From: VRUE01 sp963840565 | Lineage (GTDB): Bacteria > Actinomycetota > Thermoleophilia > Solirubrobacterales > 70-9 | Assembly: GCA_963840565.1 (NCBI GenBank) | Contig: CAWIZH010000006.1 | Coordinates: forward strand, 248,001-312,000 | Reading direction: 5' to 3' | DNA: 64,000 nucleotides | Shown here: positions 17,445 through 26,962 of the stretch, piece after piece | How the letters are laid out: every line of letters starts with the position of its first letter | Numbering within the stretch: position 1 is the stretch's first letter | Position numbers and translations under genes: made by a program | The notes under the pieces: model-generated | The model's database searches: none | Seen by the model: the letters and a program-made list of their open reading frames with translations, nothing else | What the model was told of the DNA's origin: nothing

Positions 17445-18467
17445 TTAGAGTCCTGCGAGTGTGGTTTTCGCGGCCGAGAGCACGACTTTCGGCAGCGGCG
17501 CGAAGTCGAGCGCCGGACCGTATTTCTGCCCTTTCGTCATCGCGTAGAGGATGAAGTTGGAGAGCAGTTCCTTTTGCGGTGCTGCGTGAGGGACGATCGC
17601 GTACGTGAACGTCGACAGCGGGTACGCGATGCTGAATTTTTTCGGGGGGTTGACGATGTGGAGTTCGTTGCTACTCGGTACCGACTTGATCATTTCAGCA
17701 GCGTTTTCGATGTTTTTCAGGTTCGGGTACTCGTAGTTGCCGGCTTCATTTTTGAGGGCGGCAACATTCAGGCCTGCGGCGATCAGGTAAGAGGCCGAGA
17801 CGTAGCCGATCGAGCCCGGCGTGGTGGCCACGACCGAGGCGATGCCGGAGTTGCCTTTGGCCCCGACGCCATGGGTGAAGCCGACCGACGTCGCGTAGCC
17901 GACTTCGTTCTTCCATGCCTTGCTGACCTTGGAGAGGTAGTTGGTGAAGGCGTAGGTGTCACCGGAGCCGTCGCTGCGGAACACCGGGGTGATCGCGAGG
18001 TTGGGCAGGTGCGCTTTGGGGTTCAGTTTCTTGATCTTGGCATCGCTCCAGTTGGTGATCTTGCCGAAGTAAATCCCGGCCAGGATCGGTCCCGTCAGGT
18101 TCAGTTTCTTGACCCCGGGGATGCTGAAGCCGATGCCGGTTGCGGTCAGCGCCCATGGGATCTGCACGCATCCGTTGCAGGCCGCGGCCTGTTCCGGCGT
18201 AAGTGGCGCGTCGGAAGCGCCGAAGTCCACGGTCCGCGCGGTGATCTGGGCGATTCCGGCACCAGAGCCGACCGAGCCGTAGGTGACTTTGACGCCGCCT
18301 AGTGCCGCGGCTTCGAAGCCGTTGATCCAGTTGCCCATGAGCGGAGCGACGAGTGAGGAGCCGGCGCCGGTGAGGTTGGCGGAGGCGATCGCCGTCGAGA
18401 CACCGGCCATGCAGCCCGTTGTTCCGACCGTCGCGATGATGAGACCAAGCAGCCTGTTGCGAATCAA
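17445..18467 (-). CDS. pstS: Phosphate ABC transporter substrate-binding protein
   Basis: Extracytoplasmic phosphate receptor for PstCAB. The TTG at 18467 is preceded by AAAGGAA at good spacing and gives a signal peptide (LIRNRLLGLIIATVGTTGC); an in-frame ATG at 18599 would add a non-signal extension. The mature protein has the PstS phosphate loop elements LTGAGSSLVAPLM, VTYGSVGSGAGI, VDFGASDAPLT, and later VFRSDGSGDTYAFTNYL, then GNSGIA. Cys near residue 19 could be a lipidation site but the surrounding lipobox is weak. 340 aa. It is divergent from pstC and ends at a clear terminator. Confidence 0.93.
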   Translation of the reverse strand: MIRNRLLGLIIATVGTTGCMAGVSTAIASANLTGAGSSLVAPLMGNWINGFEAAALGGVKVTYGSVGSGAGIAQITARTVDFGASDAPLTPEQAAACNGCVQIPWALTATGIGFSIPGVKKLNLTGPILAGIYFGKITNWSDAKIKKLNPKAHLPNLAITPVFRSDGSGDTYAFTNYLSKVSKAWKNEVGYATSVGFTHGVGAKGNSGIASVVATTPGSIGYVSASYLIAAGLNVAALKNEAGNYEYPNLKNIENAAEMIKSVPSSNELHIVNPPKKFSIAYPLSTFTYAIVPHAAPQKELLSNFILYAMTKGQKYGPALDFAPLPKVVLSAAKTTLAGL

Positions 18468-18613
18468 AAGAAATTCCTTTCGGCTTGTTATCGATTGGTT
18501 CGCCACGGGCTCTTCGAAAAGGGTCACCCCTGGCGCACCGTAGGATCGCGATAAGGCTTTGGACACATGTTTCAATCTCGTGAAAGGTGAGTCTGACAAA
18601 GATGTAAATAAAA

Positions 18614-18660
18614 TGTGACTTGTTGTGATCTTGTGAACACCAGTTGTGTCAATCCTGTGA
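18614..18660. promoter_or_regulatory. Candidate Pho-type operator between pstS and pstC
   Basis: TGTGA recurs at 18614, 18624, 18632 and 18656, with TGTGT at 18645, that is TCACA repeats on the pstS strand at roughly 8-13 nt spacing. PHO boxes in Actinomycetota are direct repeats with a TTCAC core. The 247-nt divergent region is also much richer in A/T than its surroundings. Confidence 0.5.
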
Positions 18661-18714
18661 AAATTTCAGAAGATCGGGTGGAAACGGGGTTTTATCTCCT
18701 TTACGCTGCGCGCC

Positions 18715-19715
18715 ATGAGCGCCACGATCAGCTCGGCGGAGCCTCGAAAGACGGCCGCCGCCGGCACCCGTTCCAGGGACTGGCGCCGGTCGGCTGATCG
18801 CTTCGGAGACGGCCTGCTCTACGGCGTTTGCGCCTTCGCGGCGCTGCTCGGCGTCGTCCTGATCCTCGCCATCGGCTACCAGGTTGTGCACGGCGCCGCT
18901 CCGGCTATATCCAAGTTCGGCCTCGGCTTCCTCTTCGACACGACCTGGCAGCCGAACTTCGGTGTCTTCGGCGCCGGCTCGCTGCTCTTCGGCACCATCG
19001 TCAGCTCTTTCATGGCCCTGCTGATGGGAGCGCCGATCGCGATCGCGATCGGCCTCTATCTGAGCCTCCTCGCCCCCGCCGGCGTGCGCGGAATCGTCTC
19101 TCCCCTGGTCGAGATGCTGGCGGCGATCCCCAGTGTGATCCTCGGCTTCTGGGGAATCTTGATCCTCGCCCCGTTCGTGCACGAACACCTTGGAGCCCTG
19201 GCTGCACGACACGCTGGGCTTCATCCCGATCTTCGGCAGCCCGGAAACGACCGGCGCCAGCATCTTCACCGCGAGCCTGGTCTTGACGATCATGGTCGTG
19301 CCGATCATCGCCTCGGTCTCGCGCGATCTCTTCCTCTCCGTTCCCGCGCGACGTCCAGGACGGGGCGAGCGCGCTCGGGGCGACCCGCTGGGAGGTGGTG
19401 CGCGGGGTGGTGCTGCCGTCGACCGCCTCGGGCGTCACCGCCGCCTCGCTGCTCGGCCTCGGCCGGGCGCTGGGGGAGGCGATCGCGGTAACGCAGGTAA
19501 TCGGGGCGGGGGCGGCGATCAACGCCTCGCTGTTCAAGACCGGCGATACGCTTGCCTCGCGAATCGCGAGCCAGTTCCCGGGAGCGATTACCGAGATGCA
19601 CAAGGCCTCGCTCTTCTACCTCGGGGTGATCCTGCTCGTGATCGGCCTGCTTTCGAACCTGACCGCGCAGTGGATCGGCAGGCGCTTCGACTACGCGCGG
19701 ATGGCGGCGAAATGA
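18715..19715 (+). CDS. pstC: Phosphate ABC transporter permease PstC, two frameshifts
   Basis: Inner-membrane channel subunit for phosphate import. ATG at 18715. The family start DGLLYGVCAFAALLGVVLIL, then GLGFLFDTTWQPNFGVFGAG and GAPIAIAIGLYLS are followed by the conserved LVEMLAAIPSVILGFWGIL. Frame breaks near 19190 and 19345 separate the middle segment (PWLHDTLGFIPIFGS to PIIASVSRDLF) and the C-terminal ABC-permease EAA loop (ALGATRWEVVRGVVLPSTASG, GLGRALGEAIAV). The reconstructed protein is about 333 aa with six TM helices. Its TGA overlaps the pstA ATG. Confidence 0.93.
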
Positions 19716-20590
19716 CCGGGGCCGTCGTCGACCCTGCCGCTCCGCTGACTCCGACCGGCAACCTGCGCCGGCGCAGGGTATTCAGCCGGCTGACCGAGCT
19801 TGGCGCGACCGGTGCCGCTCTATTCGCCGTCGCCGTGCTGGGAATAGTCGTCTACACCGTGGTGGTTCGCGGCGCCAGCGCGCTCAGCTTCGAATTCCTC
19901 GTCACCGGGGCGCCGACGGGGATCGCCCCAGCCCTCGTCGGCACCGCCCTGATCGTCGCGGTTGCGACGGCGATTGCGATGCCGTTGGGCGTTCTCGCGG
20001 CGCTCTTCGTCACTGAGTTCGCCGGGGACCGCATCGGCCGCGCGAGCAAGCTGACGCTGGACCTGATCAACGGCCTGCCCTCGATCATCATCGGCCTCTT
20101 CGTTTTCGCCCTCCTCGTCGACCACCAAAAGCAGTCGGGCTTCGCCGGCTGCGGTGGCTCTGGCGATCATCATGTTGCCGCTGGTCGCCCGCGGCGCCCA
20201 GGAGGTTCTACTGCTCGTGCCCGAACAACCTGCGCGAAGCTGCCGATGCGCTCGGGGTCAGTCGCTGGCGCACGGTGCTCGGCGTGATCCTGCCCAGCGC
20301 GCTCGGCGGCATCCTCACCTCGACCGTGCTTGCCGTCGCCCGCGCCGCCGGTGAGACGGCTCCGCTGATCCTGGTCTCTTCGGTGTTCGACGGCAAGGAG
20401 GTGCTCTTCAATATGAGCGAAGCGATGCCGAACGTGCCGGTGCGGATCTTCCAGCTCTCCGAGGAAGCCAATCCCGAAGGGTTCGCCCAGGCCTGGGGCA
20501 TGTCGCTGGTGCTTGTTGCCATTCATCCTCTTTGCCAGCCTCGGAGCCAGGGCGATGCACGCCCGCAGCCGCAGAAAGATGAGCTCATGA
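19712..20590 (+). CDS. pstA: Phosphate ABC transporter permease PstA, about three frameshifts
   Basis: Partner of PstC in the phosphate channel. ATG at 19712 overlaps the pstC stop. Recognisable parts are GVLAALFVTEFAGD, LTLDLINGLPSIIIGLFVFAL, a short middle piece ALAIIMLPLVARGAQEVL, and the EAA loop REAADALGVSRWRTVLGVIL with VARAAGETAPLIL. Breaks fall near 20150, 20210 and 20525. The true end is TGA at 20588-20590 after ARSRRKMSS, overlapping the pstB ATG. Reconstructed length is about 292 aa. Confidence 0.92.
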
Positions 20591-21462
20591 ACTACCCCGA
20601 CGCGCCCTCTCGAGTCCGCATCCAGAACGGTTCGCTGCCCGCTTTGGCCACTGCCTCACCGAACGGCGCCGCGCGCCGCGAGCTGGGGCTGGAGTCGGTC
20701 TTCGACGTCAGTGACGTCTCGGTTTTCTACGGCGCCAAGAAGGCGCTCAGCGGCGTCTCGCTGCGCATCCCGCGCAGCCGGATCACGGCCTTGATCGGTC
20801 CCTCCGGTTGCGGCAAGTCGACCTTCATCCGCAGCCTCAACCGGATGAACGACTCGGTGCCCGCGTTCCGGCTCGAGGGGCAGGTCCTTTACCACGGCCA
20901 CGACCTCTACGCGAGCGACGTCGACGAGGTCGAGGTGCGGCGCCGGATCGGGATGGTCTTCCAGAAGCCCAACCCGTTCCCGAAGTCGATCTACGACAAC
21001 GTCGCCTGGGCGCCGCGCAACCTCGGCCTCAAGCACGAGCTCGACGAGCGGGTCGAGCGGGCGCTGCGAGGCGCGGCTCTGTGGGACGAGGTCAAGGACC
21101 GGCTGAAGGACAGCGCCCTCGGCCTCTCGGGCGGGCAGCAGCAGCGGCTCTGCATCGCCCGCGCGATCGCGATCGAGCCCGACGTGCTGCTGCTCGACGA
21201 GCCGGCCTCGGCCCTCGACCCGATCGCGACGGCCTCGATCGAGGAGCTGATGCACAGCCTCAAAGGCCGCTTCACGATCGTGATCGTCACCCACAACATG
21301 CAGCAGGCGGCGCGCGTCGCCGACAAGACGGCCTTCTTCGGCCTCGACGCCAGCACCGGCGAGCCGGCCGGCACGCTGATCGAGTACGCCGATACCGAGA
21401 AGATCTTCAACCAGCCGGCCGACCCGCGCACCCACGACTACGTCACCGGGCGCTTCGGCTGA
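20587..21462 (+). CDS. pstB: Phosphate ABC transporter ATP-binding protein
   Basis: ATPase driving PstSCA, 291 aa. ATG at 20587 overlaps the pstA stop. Walker A GPSGCGKST follows ITALI, the Q-loop is MVFQKPNPFPKSIYDNV, the signature LSGGQQQRLCIARAIA is intact, Walker B reads VLLLDEPASALDP, and the H-loop is VTHNMQQAARV. FNQPADPRTHDYVTGRFG is the standard PstB C-terminus. About 35 extra residues at the N-terminus are not part of the core family. No phoU gene follows; instead a structured repeat cluster lies downstream. Confidence 0.97.
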   Translation: MNYPDAPSRVRIQNGSLPALATASPNGAARRELGLESVFDVSDVSVFYGAKKALSGVSLRIPRSRITALIGPSGCGKSTFIRSLNRMNDSVPAFRLEGQVLYHGHDLYASDVDEVEVRRRIGMVFQKPNPFPKSIYDNVAWAPRNLGLKHELDERVERALRGAALWDEVKDRLKDSALGLSGGQQQRLCIARAIAIEPDVLLLDEPASALDPIATASIEELMHSLKGRFTIVIVTHNMQQAARVADKTAFFGLDASTGEPAGTLIEYADTEKIFNQPADPRTHDYVTGRFG

Positions 21463-21473
21463 GCAGTGGGTGT

Positions 21474-21622
21474 GGGGATGGCGGGTGCGCCTCCGCGGGA
21501 ATTGATGTCGCACGCGCCTTCGGCGCTTAGCGACGAATAATGAGCGCGGCTTTGCCGCGCAGAAATCGGAATGCTTTTCCGCCGCTTCGCGACATTCCCG
21601 CGGAGGCGCACCCGCCATCCCC
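21474..21622 (-). repeat. Structured repeat element, copy A (reverse orientation)
   Basis: Terminal arms of 29 nt (21474-21502 and 21594-21622) are exact inverted repeats; they contain GGCGGGTGCGCCTCCGCGGG. Read on the minus strand, the core starts ATGTCGCGAAGCGGCGGAAA, then a short GCGCGGC/GCCGCGC hairpin, ending CATCAATTCCC. It shares arms and core with copy B at 45655-45800. It sits between the converging ends of pstB and the zinc-ribbon gene at 21944. Confidence 0.85.
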
Positions 21623-21765
21623 TCTCGATGCGCCGCAAACTTCAAGGTAGTTCCGTCGAGGCGCTTTTTGCTCGAAGCTTTTCCAAGGGCCGGCTTCGCA
21701 GCGCTGCTTTGAAAGCTTCTATTTCCCGCTACCGCTTGAAGCTTCCGTCATTCGAGCCGTTGGGA
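21623..21765. other. AAGCTT-rich spacer between structured repeats
   Basis: About 143 nt with repeated GAAGCTT/AAGCTTC-type words and no credible gene. Its reverse complement resembles the segment 45475-45654 upstream of copy B in word content and order (GAAGCTT..., GCGCTGCGAA/GCGTTGCGAA, GGAAAAGCTTCG/GGAAAGCTTCG, then CGAGAGGGG at the repeat boundary). Confidence 0.6.
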
Positions 21766-21911
21766 GAGGAGCCCGGTTGCCCTCCAGACGAATGTCGCGA
21801 AGCGGCGGAAATGCAATCCGGTCAATGCGCGGCCGCAGGCCGCGCTCTTGATTCACCCCAAGAGCTCCGCTCTTGGGGTGTCAATTCGTCTGGAGGGCAA
21901 CCGGGCTCCTC
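21766..21911 (+). repeat. Structured repeat element, copy C with different arms
   Basis: The 28-nt arms (21766-21793 and 21884-21911) are exact inverted repeats containing CCCGGTTGCCCTCCAGACGA, unrelated to the arms of copies A and B. The core is the shared one: ATGTCGCGAAGCGGCGGAAA then TGCAATCCG, a GCGCGGCC/GGCCGCGC stem, and a CCCCAAGAGC/GCTCTTGGGG stem followed by TGTCAATT. Confidence 0.85.
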
Positions 21912-21943
21912 CACCTACCCCTTGGAGTCGTGGAATCAGGCAG

Positions 21944-22366
21944 CTAACGGCGCAGGATCGCGTCGCTGGGGACCTGCTTCAGCAGCGAGCCGCCGCACTG
22001 CCAGCAGAAGGTGGCGCCGGTGCTGTGCGGGGCGCCGCAGGTGGCGCATGAGCCCGCGGTGCCGGTCTGCTCCATGCGCACGATTCGTTCGACCTCGCTG
22101 AGCTCGGCGTCGGCGTCCTGGAGGACCACCGCGCGTTTGACCAGCACCTCGACCTCGATCCGGTTGCGAACCGCCATCTCGTAGACGAGTCCGCCCAGGT
22201 CCCACTGTAGCTCCGCCACGCGCGCGACCAACTGGTCGCGGCGGCGTTCTAGGTCGACAGTCAGCTCCGGCTCGAGGCCGGTGCTGGCCGGGGGGGCTTT
22301 TTTCGCCGTGGCCGCCGAGGCGCCGTTTGCGCTCGCGCGCCCGGGTATCTTCTTGAGGAGTTTCAT
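21944..22366 (-). CDS. Small cytoplasmic zinc-ribbon protein
   Basis: Unknown function, 140 aa. The N-terminus is a basic, Ala-rich segment; a coiled-coil-like middle (LTVDLERRRDQLVARVAELQ to LSEVERIVRME) precedes a C-terminal zinc ribbon CATCGAP...FCWQCGG (about residues 108-126). ATG at 22366 overlaps the stop of the upstream zinc-ribbon membrane gene by 4 nt, so both are probably co-translated. Possibly an adaptor for the membrane partner; this is inference. Confidence 0.75.
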   Translation of the reverse strand: MKLLKKIPGRASANGASAATAKKAPPASTGLEPELTVDLERRRDQLVARVAELQWDLGGLVYEMAVRNRIEVEVLVKRAVVLQDADAELSEVERIVRMEQTGTAGSCATCGAPHSTGATFCWQCGGSLLKQVPSDAILRR

Positions 22367-23031
22367 TCGCCGCCGAAGTAGTTACCGTTGAATTCGCCGT
22401 CTTCGCACCCCGCGGTGCCGTTGGTGCATGTACTTCCTGGCTGAATCGATGCTGGCGGCAATTTGACCCCCGCGGCCGGCTTGAGCACTTCTTCCGCGCC
22501 TTTCTGCGACTCGGCTTCCTCCTTCTTCGCCTTGCTTGGCTTTTTGGAGTTGGCCTTGGCCGCGCCGCCGCCACTGCCACCGCCCGCTTTGCCGGTCGCT
22601 GCCGTCGTGGCTTCCGTTTCGCCCCCGGCCGGCACCTTGATGATCTGTGCGGCGGCCGGGGTGGCGTTGGTGGACTGGTCGCCCGAGCGCCCGATCAGCA
22701 CACCGACCCCCATCGCCAAGATCAGGGTGCCGACGCCGGCAATCAGGGCGGCGTTGGGAGAGATCCCACGTCGCTTGGGCTTGGCTGGCGGGGCAGCCGC
22801 GGCCGTCTTCGGCCGCTTCATCGCATCCATGAAGGTGACGGCGTTCATGAAGGGCAGGCGCGGCTCGCCACAGCGTTGGCCACAGCTCAAGCAGTAGCGC
22901 TGATCGGCCGCGACCGTGGTGCCGCAAGAAGGACACTGCTCCCCAGTCGCTACCAGTGGGTGGTGCACAGCGGTAGCCGAACTCGTCCCGGTTGGGACCT
23001 CGGGTGCGTTGAGGGCGTTGGTGGAGTCCAT
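22363..23031 (-). CDS. Zinc-ribbon single-pass membrane protein
   Basis: Unknown function, about 222 aa from ATG 23031. The N-terminal zinc ribbon CPSCGTTVAADQRYCLSCGQR (shown: CPSCGTT, YCLSCGQR) is followed by a linker and one TM helix (AALIAGVGTLILAMGVGVLIG). The external part is Ala/Gly/Lys-rich, with a short C-terminal cysteine pair. The zinc ribbon closely resembles that of the divergent plus-strand gene (CSSCGTGLAASQRYCLECGER), suggesting duplication. Start is uncertain; an upstream in-frame ATG at 23055 exists. Confidence 0.72.
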   Translation of the reverse strand: MDSTNALNAPEVPTGTSSATAVHHPLVATGEQCPSCGTTVAADQRYCLSCGQRCGEPRLPFMNAVTFMDAMKRPKTAAAAPPAKPKRRGISPNAALIAGVGTLILAMGVGVLIGRSGDQSTNATPAAAQIIKVPAGGETEATTAATGKAGGGSGGGAAKANSKKPSKAKKEEAESQKGAEEVLKPAAGVKLPPASIQPGSTCTNGTAGCEDGEFNGNYFGGE

Positions 23032-23167
23032 GTGTGTACGCCGAGCGGCAGGCAAACTGGCGGTCCGGATCCGGCGGCGTGGTTGGGCACATGGTCATTG
23101 CCACGATGGCCCCAGATGTTTCCGTGTTGTAAAGAAATCGAGGTGTGAGTGGCCGGTCTTTACACCT

Positions 23168-24859
23168 GTGTCACATTTGGCCGGTCGGGTGGCGCGACAC
23201 TCCATCGCGGTGGAGATCTCCAATGACGGTGAGCGCCGTGGTGCGGGCCTGGCTTCGAGTTGCTCGAGTTGTGGCACCGGCCTGGCGGCCAGCCAGCGCT
23301 ACTGCCTGGAGTGCGGAGAGCGGCGGGGCCCGTTGCCGACGGGAGTCGCGAAATGGCTCTCGATCGTGCCGGCCGATGGCGCCGGTGCGGCGGGGGCAGG
23401 AGGAGGCTCCCACCCTGAAGGCGCCGCTCTAGACGATCCCGACCCGGCCAGCCGCTACATGCCCGAGCCGCGCACAGCTGCCGTCGCGGTGATGTGCCTG
23501 CTTGCCTTCGGCGTTCTGCTCGGCGGACTGACGGGACCGGCCGCCCAGAGCGCCGGCATCGCGCCGATCGTCCTCTACACCAGCGCGGAACAGGCAGCTC
23601 CGCCCAGCCCGTCGCCCGTGGAAACGTCAGCCGCGCCGGTACAGACACCGACCGCGGTGACCTCGGTTGCTCCAGAAGCAGCCCTGCCGGCGGCTCCAGC
23701 GCCGGCCGAAGCCGCCCCGGCGCCGACCTCGAAACCAAAAGCGCCGCTGGAGCTCCCCGAAGAACCGACCCTGCCGCCGATCCAGCACGTCTTCCTGATC
23801 GTGCTCGGCGACAACGGCTTCGAAAGCGCCTTCGGCGAAGCCTCGCCGGCGCCGTACCTGGCGAAAACCCTGCGCGCCAAAGGCGAGCTGCTCTCCAACT
23901 ACTACGCGGTGACGCAGGGCGACCTGGCCAACGAGATCGCCCTGATCAGCGGCCAGGGCCCGACCGCTGAAACCGCGGCCAACTGCCCCAACTACACCGA
24001 CGTCTCCCCGGGCACGGTTGCCAGCGCCGAACAGGTGACGGGGGCCGGCTGCGTCTACCCGGCCGCGACCCAGACCCTGCCGGGTCAGCTCGCCGCCGGC
24101 GGCAAAAAATGGAAGGCCTACCTCGAGGGCGTCGGCAGCGCCACGGCGCAGCCGGCCAGCTGCCCACATCCCGCGCTCGGCAGCGCTGACGCCAACCAGA
24201 CCCCGCTTCCAGGCAACCCCTACGAGACCTGGCGCAATCCGTTCGTCTACTTCCACTCGCTGATCGACGGCACCGAATGCGGCGAAAACGACATCGGGCT
24301 CGAACAGCTTGCAACTGACCTGAAAGCTAAAGGCGGAACGCCGGCGCTCTCCTACATCGTCCCCAACGCCTGCCACGACGGCAGTGAAGTCGCCTGCGAA
24401 CCGGGCCAGCCCGCCGGCCTGGCCGCGGCCGAACCGTTCCTGCAGACGGTGGTGCCCGAGATCGAAGCCTCCACCGCCTACAAAAAAGAAGGCGGGCTGA
24501 TCGCGATCACCTTCGCTCAGGCGCCGCACACCGAAACGAGCACCGATTCGAGCGCCTGCTGCGGCACCCCCGAATACCCGAACCTGCCGGTCGCCGCCGA
24601 TCCCACTGCGGCCACGCCCGCCACCGGCCCGGTCAAACCGAGCGGCGGTGGCGGCCGGGTTGGGATGCTGCTGATCTCGCCCTACGTCGAACCCGCCAGC
24701 GTCAACGAAACGGGCTACTACAACCACTTCTCGCTGCTGCTCAGCATCGAGGAACTCTTCGGCCTGTCGCCGCTGGGCTACGCGGCGGAACCGGCTCTCT
24801 CGCCCTTCGACAGCACCGTGTTCAACGCTGAACCGGCTCCGGCAGCACCGACTCGCTGA
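23168..24859 (+). CDS. Zinc-ribbon, TM-anchored phosphoesterase-family protein
   Basis: Predicted envelope hydrolase of the phosphoesterase (phospholipase C/acid phosphatase-like) family. Domains in order: zinc ribbon CSSCGTG...YCLECGERRG near the N-terminus, one TM helix (AVAVMCLLAFGVLLGGL), a Pro/Ala-rich spacer, then the hydrolase domain starting IQHVFLIVLGDNGFESAFG, with NYYAVTQGDLANEIALISGQ and SYIVPNACHDG. These correspond to the metal-site and substrate regions of the family, though the usual H-x-S-L-pattern near the start is replaced. GTG 23168 is the outermost plausible start; GTG 23189 or 23210 are alternatives. Confidence 0.78.
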   Translation: MSHLAGRVARHSIAVEISNDGERRGAGLASSCSSCGTGLAASQRYCLECGERRGPLPTGVAKWLSIVPADGAGAAGAGGGSHPEGAALDDPDPASRYMPEPRTAAVAVMCLLAFGVLLGGLTGPAAQSAGIAPIVLYTSAEQAAPPSPSPVETSAAPVQTPTAVTSVAPEAALPAAPAPAEAAPAPTSKPKAPLELPEEPTLPPIQHVFLIVLGDNGFESAFGEASPAPYLAKTLRAKGELLSNYYAVTQGDLANEIALISGQGPTAETAANCPNYTDVSPGTVASAEQVTGAGCVYPAATQTLPGQLAAGGKKWKAYLEGVGSATAQPASCPHPALGSADANQTPLPGNPYETWRNPFVYFHSLIDGTECGENDIGLEQLATDLKAKGGTPALSYIVPNACHDGSEVACEPGQPAGLAAAEPFLQTVVPEIEASTAYKKEGGLIAITFAQAPHTETSTDSSACCGTPEYPNLPVAADPTAATPATGPVKPSGGGGRVGMLLISPYVEPASVNETGYYNHFSLLLSIEELFGLSPLGYAAEPALSPFDSTVFNAEPAPAAPTR

Positions 24860-26962
24860 TCCCGAACCGTTCGTGCAAGCGGCGCAGCGGTTTCGGCGCC
24901 CACCAGTTCCATTTGCCGAGCAGCTCCATCAGTGAAGGGACCAGCAGCGCTCGCACGATGCTGGCGTCGATCAGCACCGCCAGCGCCGTGCCGACGCCGT
25001 TCTCCTTGATGAAGATGATCTGGGAGGTGGCGAAGGCGAACATCGCGACGGCGAAGAGCAGGGCGGCGGCGGTGACGATGCGGCCGGTGCGCTCGAGCCC
25101 GATCGCCACGCACTCGGAGTCCGAGGCGCCGTTGTCGCGCGCCTCCTTGATCCGCGAGAGCAGGAAGACGGCGTAGTCGGTGGAGAGGCCGAAGGCGACG
25201 GCGAAGAGCAGGATCGGCATCGTCTGCTCGATCGCGCCCGGGCTCGAGTAGTTGAGGAAGCCCTCGAAGCGGCCGTCCTGGAAGATCAGCACCAGCAGGC
25301 CGAAGACGGCGCTGAGGTTGAGGAAGTTCATCAGCAGCGACTTGATCGGCAGGATCACCGAGCCGGTCATCAGGAAGAGGATCGTCAGCGTGGCGATGAT
25401 GATGATCCCGAGCACGATCGGCAGGTGGCTGACGAGGCTGCTCTGCAGGTCGACGAAGTCGGCCGTGGCGCCGCCGACCAGCGCCGTCGTCCCGGGCGGC
25501 GGTTGCAGGTCGCGAATCTGCTTCACGGTCGTCTGGCTGGCCTCGGAGACGAAGGGGTGGGACGAGACGACCTGGAGCGCCGTCACGTCGCCCTTGAGTC
25601 GCAGCGGCGGGTTGACTTCGGCGACGCCGGGCACCCTGCGCACCTGGGCCGCGAAGCGCGCGGCCGCCGCCGGCCCGCCGCCTTCGACGTCGACCCAGAT
25701 CGGCGTTTCGCGGTAGGGCGGGAACTCGTGGCTGACCGTCTCGTAGGCCTGGCGGGCGCTGGCCGAGGTCGGCAGCACGGTCGGGTCGACGGTGTCGAAC
25801 TTGATGTTGAAGAAGGGGATGCCCATCACGATCAGCAGCGCGGCGCTGATCGTCGCCACCGGCACCGGCCGGCGCATGACGAAGCGGGAGAGCCGGTACC
25901 AGAAGCCGCTCTCGTCGGGCCGCGTGTCGGCCTCGGCGCGGCGCTGCAGGAAGCGCGGCGCCAGCGAGTTGACCCGGGTGCCGAGCAGGGTCAGCACCGC
26001 GGGCAGCACGGTGAGCGAGATCAGCGCCGCGAAGAGCGCCACCAGGGCGCCGCCGAGGCCCATCGAGTAGAGGAAGCGCTGGGGGAAGACGAGCAGCGAG
26101 GCGAGCGCCGCGCTGACCGTCAGCGAGGAGAAGAAGACCGTGCGCCCCGCGGTCGCGAGCACGCGCCGCATCGCCGCCAGCCCCGGCCCGTCCTTGGCGA
26201 TCTCCTCGCGGTAGCGGGAGACGATGAAGAGGCTGTAGTCGATCGCCAGGCCCAGCCCCAGCGCCGTGGTCAGGTTGAGGGCGAAGATCGAGATCGAGCC
26301 GACCTCGCTGGCGATGCGCAGGATGAGGAAGGTGCCGACGATCGCCAGGCCGCCGATCATCAGCGGCAGCACCGAGGCGACGAGGCTGCGGAAGAAGAGG
26401 AAGGAGAGCAGGAAGAGCAGGGGGAAGGCGAGCATCTCCGCCATCCGCAGGTCCTTCTCGACCTGCTCGTTGACCTGCTCCTGGGCGACCGCGGCGCCGC
26501 CGACGATGACCCCCGGCTCGCTCGGACAGCTCGTCGGCGATGTCGGCGCCGGTTTCCTGCCACTACCTTGTCGTCGAACGTCTTCAGCGCGACGGCGAAG
26601 TAGGTCGAGCGCCCGTCTTTGGAGACGAAGACGGGGGAGTGGGTGTCGTAGTAGCCGGTGACCGACTTGACGTCGGGGCGCCTGCGCACGCTGCGCTCGA
26701 GCGCCTCGACCCGCGCCCGCGTCGCCGGCGCGGCGACCGGGGCGTTCTTGACGATCGCCAGCACGGCCGGGATCCGCAGGCCGGCGTCGTGCAGGCGTTC
26801 CCTCGATTCGACCGTCTCGGTCGCCGGGTCGTCGGCGCCGTAGGGGTCGAGGCGGCTGGCGACCCCGCCGCCGAGGGCGCCGGCGAGGAGGAAGAAGAGG
26901 ATCGCGAAGAGGCCGACTCGGCGGGCGTTGCCGTCGGCGAGGCGGGCGAGGGCGTCGAACAT
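24822..26962 (-). CDS. MMPL/RND-family transporter, one frameshift
   Basis: Large inner-membrane exporter, about 713 aa reconstructed, of the MmpL/YdfJ type that moves lipids or drugs. ATG at 26962 follows AAAGGAG. After TM1 comes an extracytoplasmic domain (broken near 26560), then TM2-6 with ALGLGLAIDYSLFIVSRYREE, the hallmark proton-relay Asp-Tyr segment. The second half has VDPTVLPTSASARQAYE and the repeated motif FGLSTDYAVFLLSRIKEARD, ending KWNWWAPKPLRRLHERFG. It is co-transcribed with the PadR regulator gene just upstream. The C-terminus overlaps the convergent phosphoesterase gene by 38 nt. Confidence 0.92.

Noticed and set aside
21474..21911. CRISPR array or retron
   Set aside because: There are no regularly spaced short repeats, no cas genes, and no reverse transcriptase gene nearby; the units are large palindromes.
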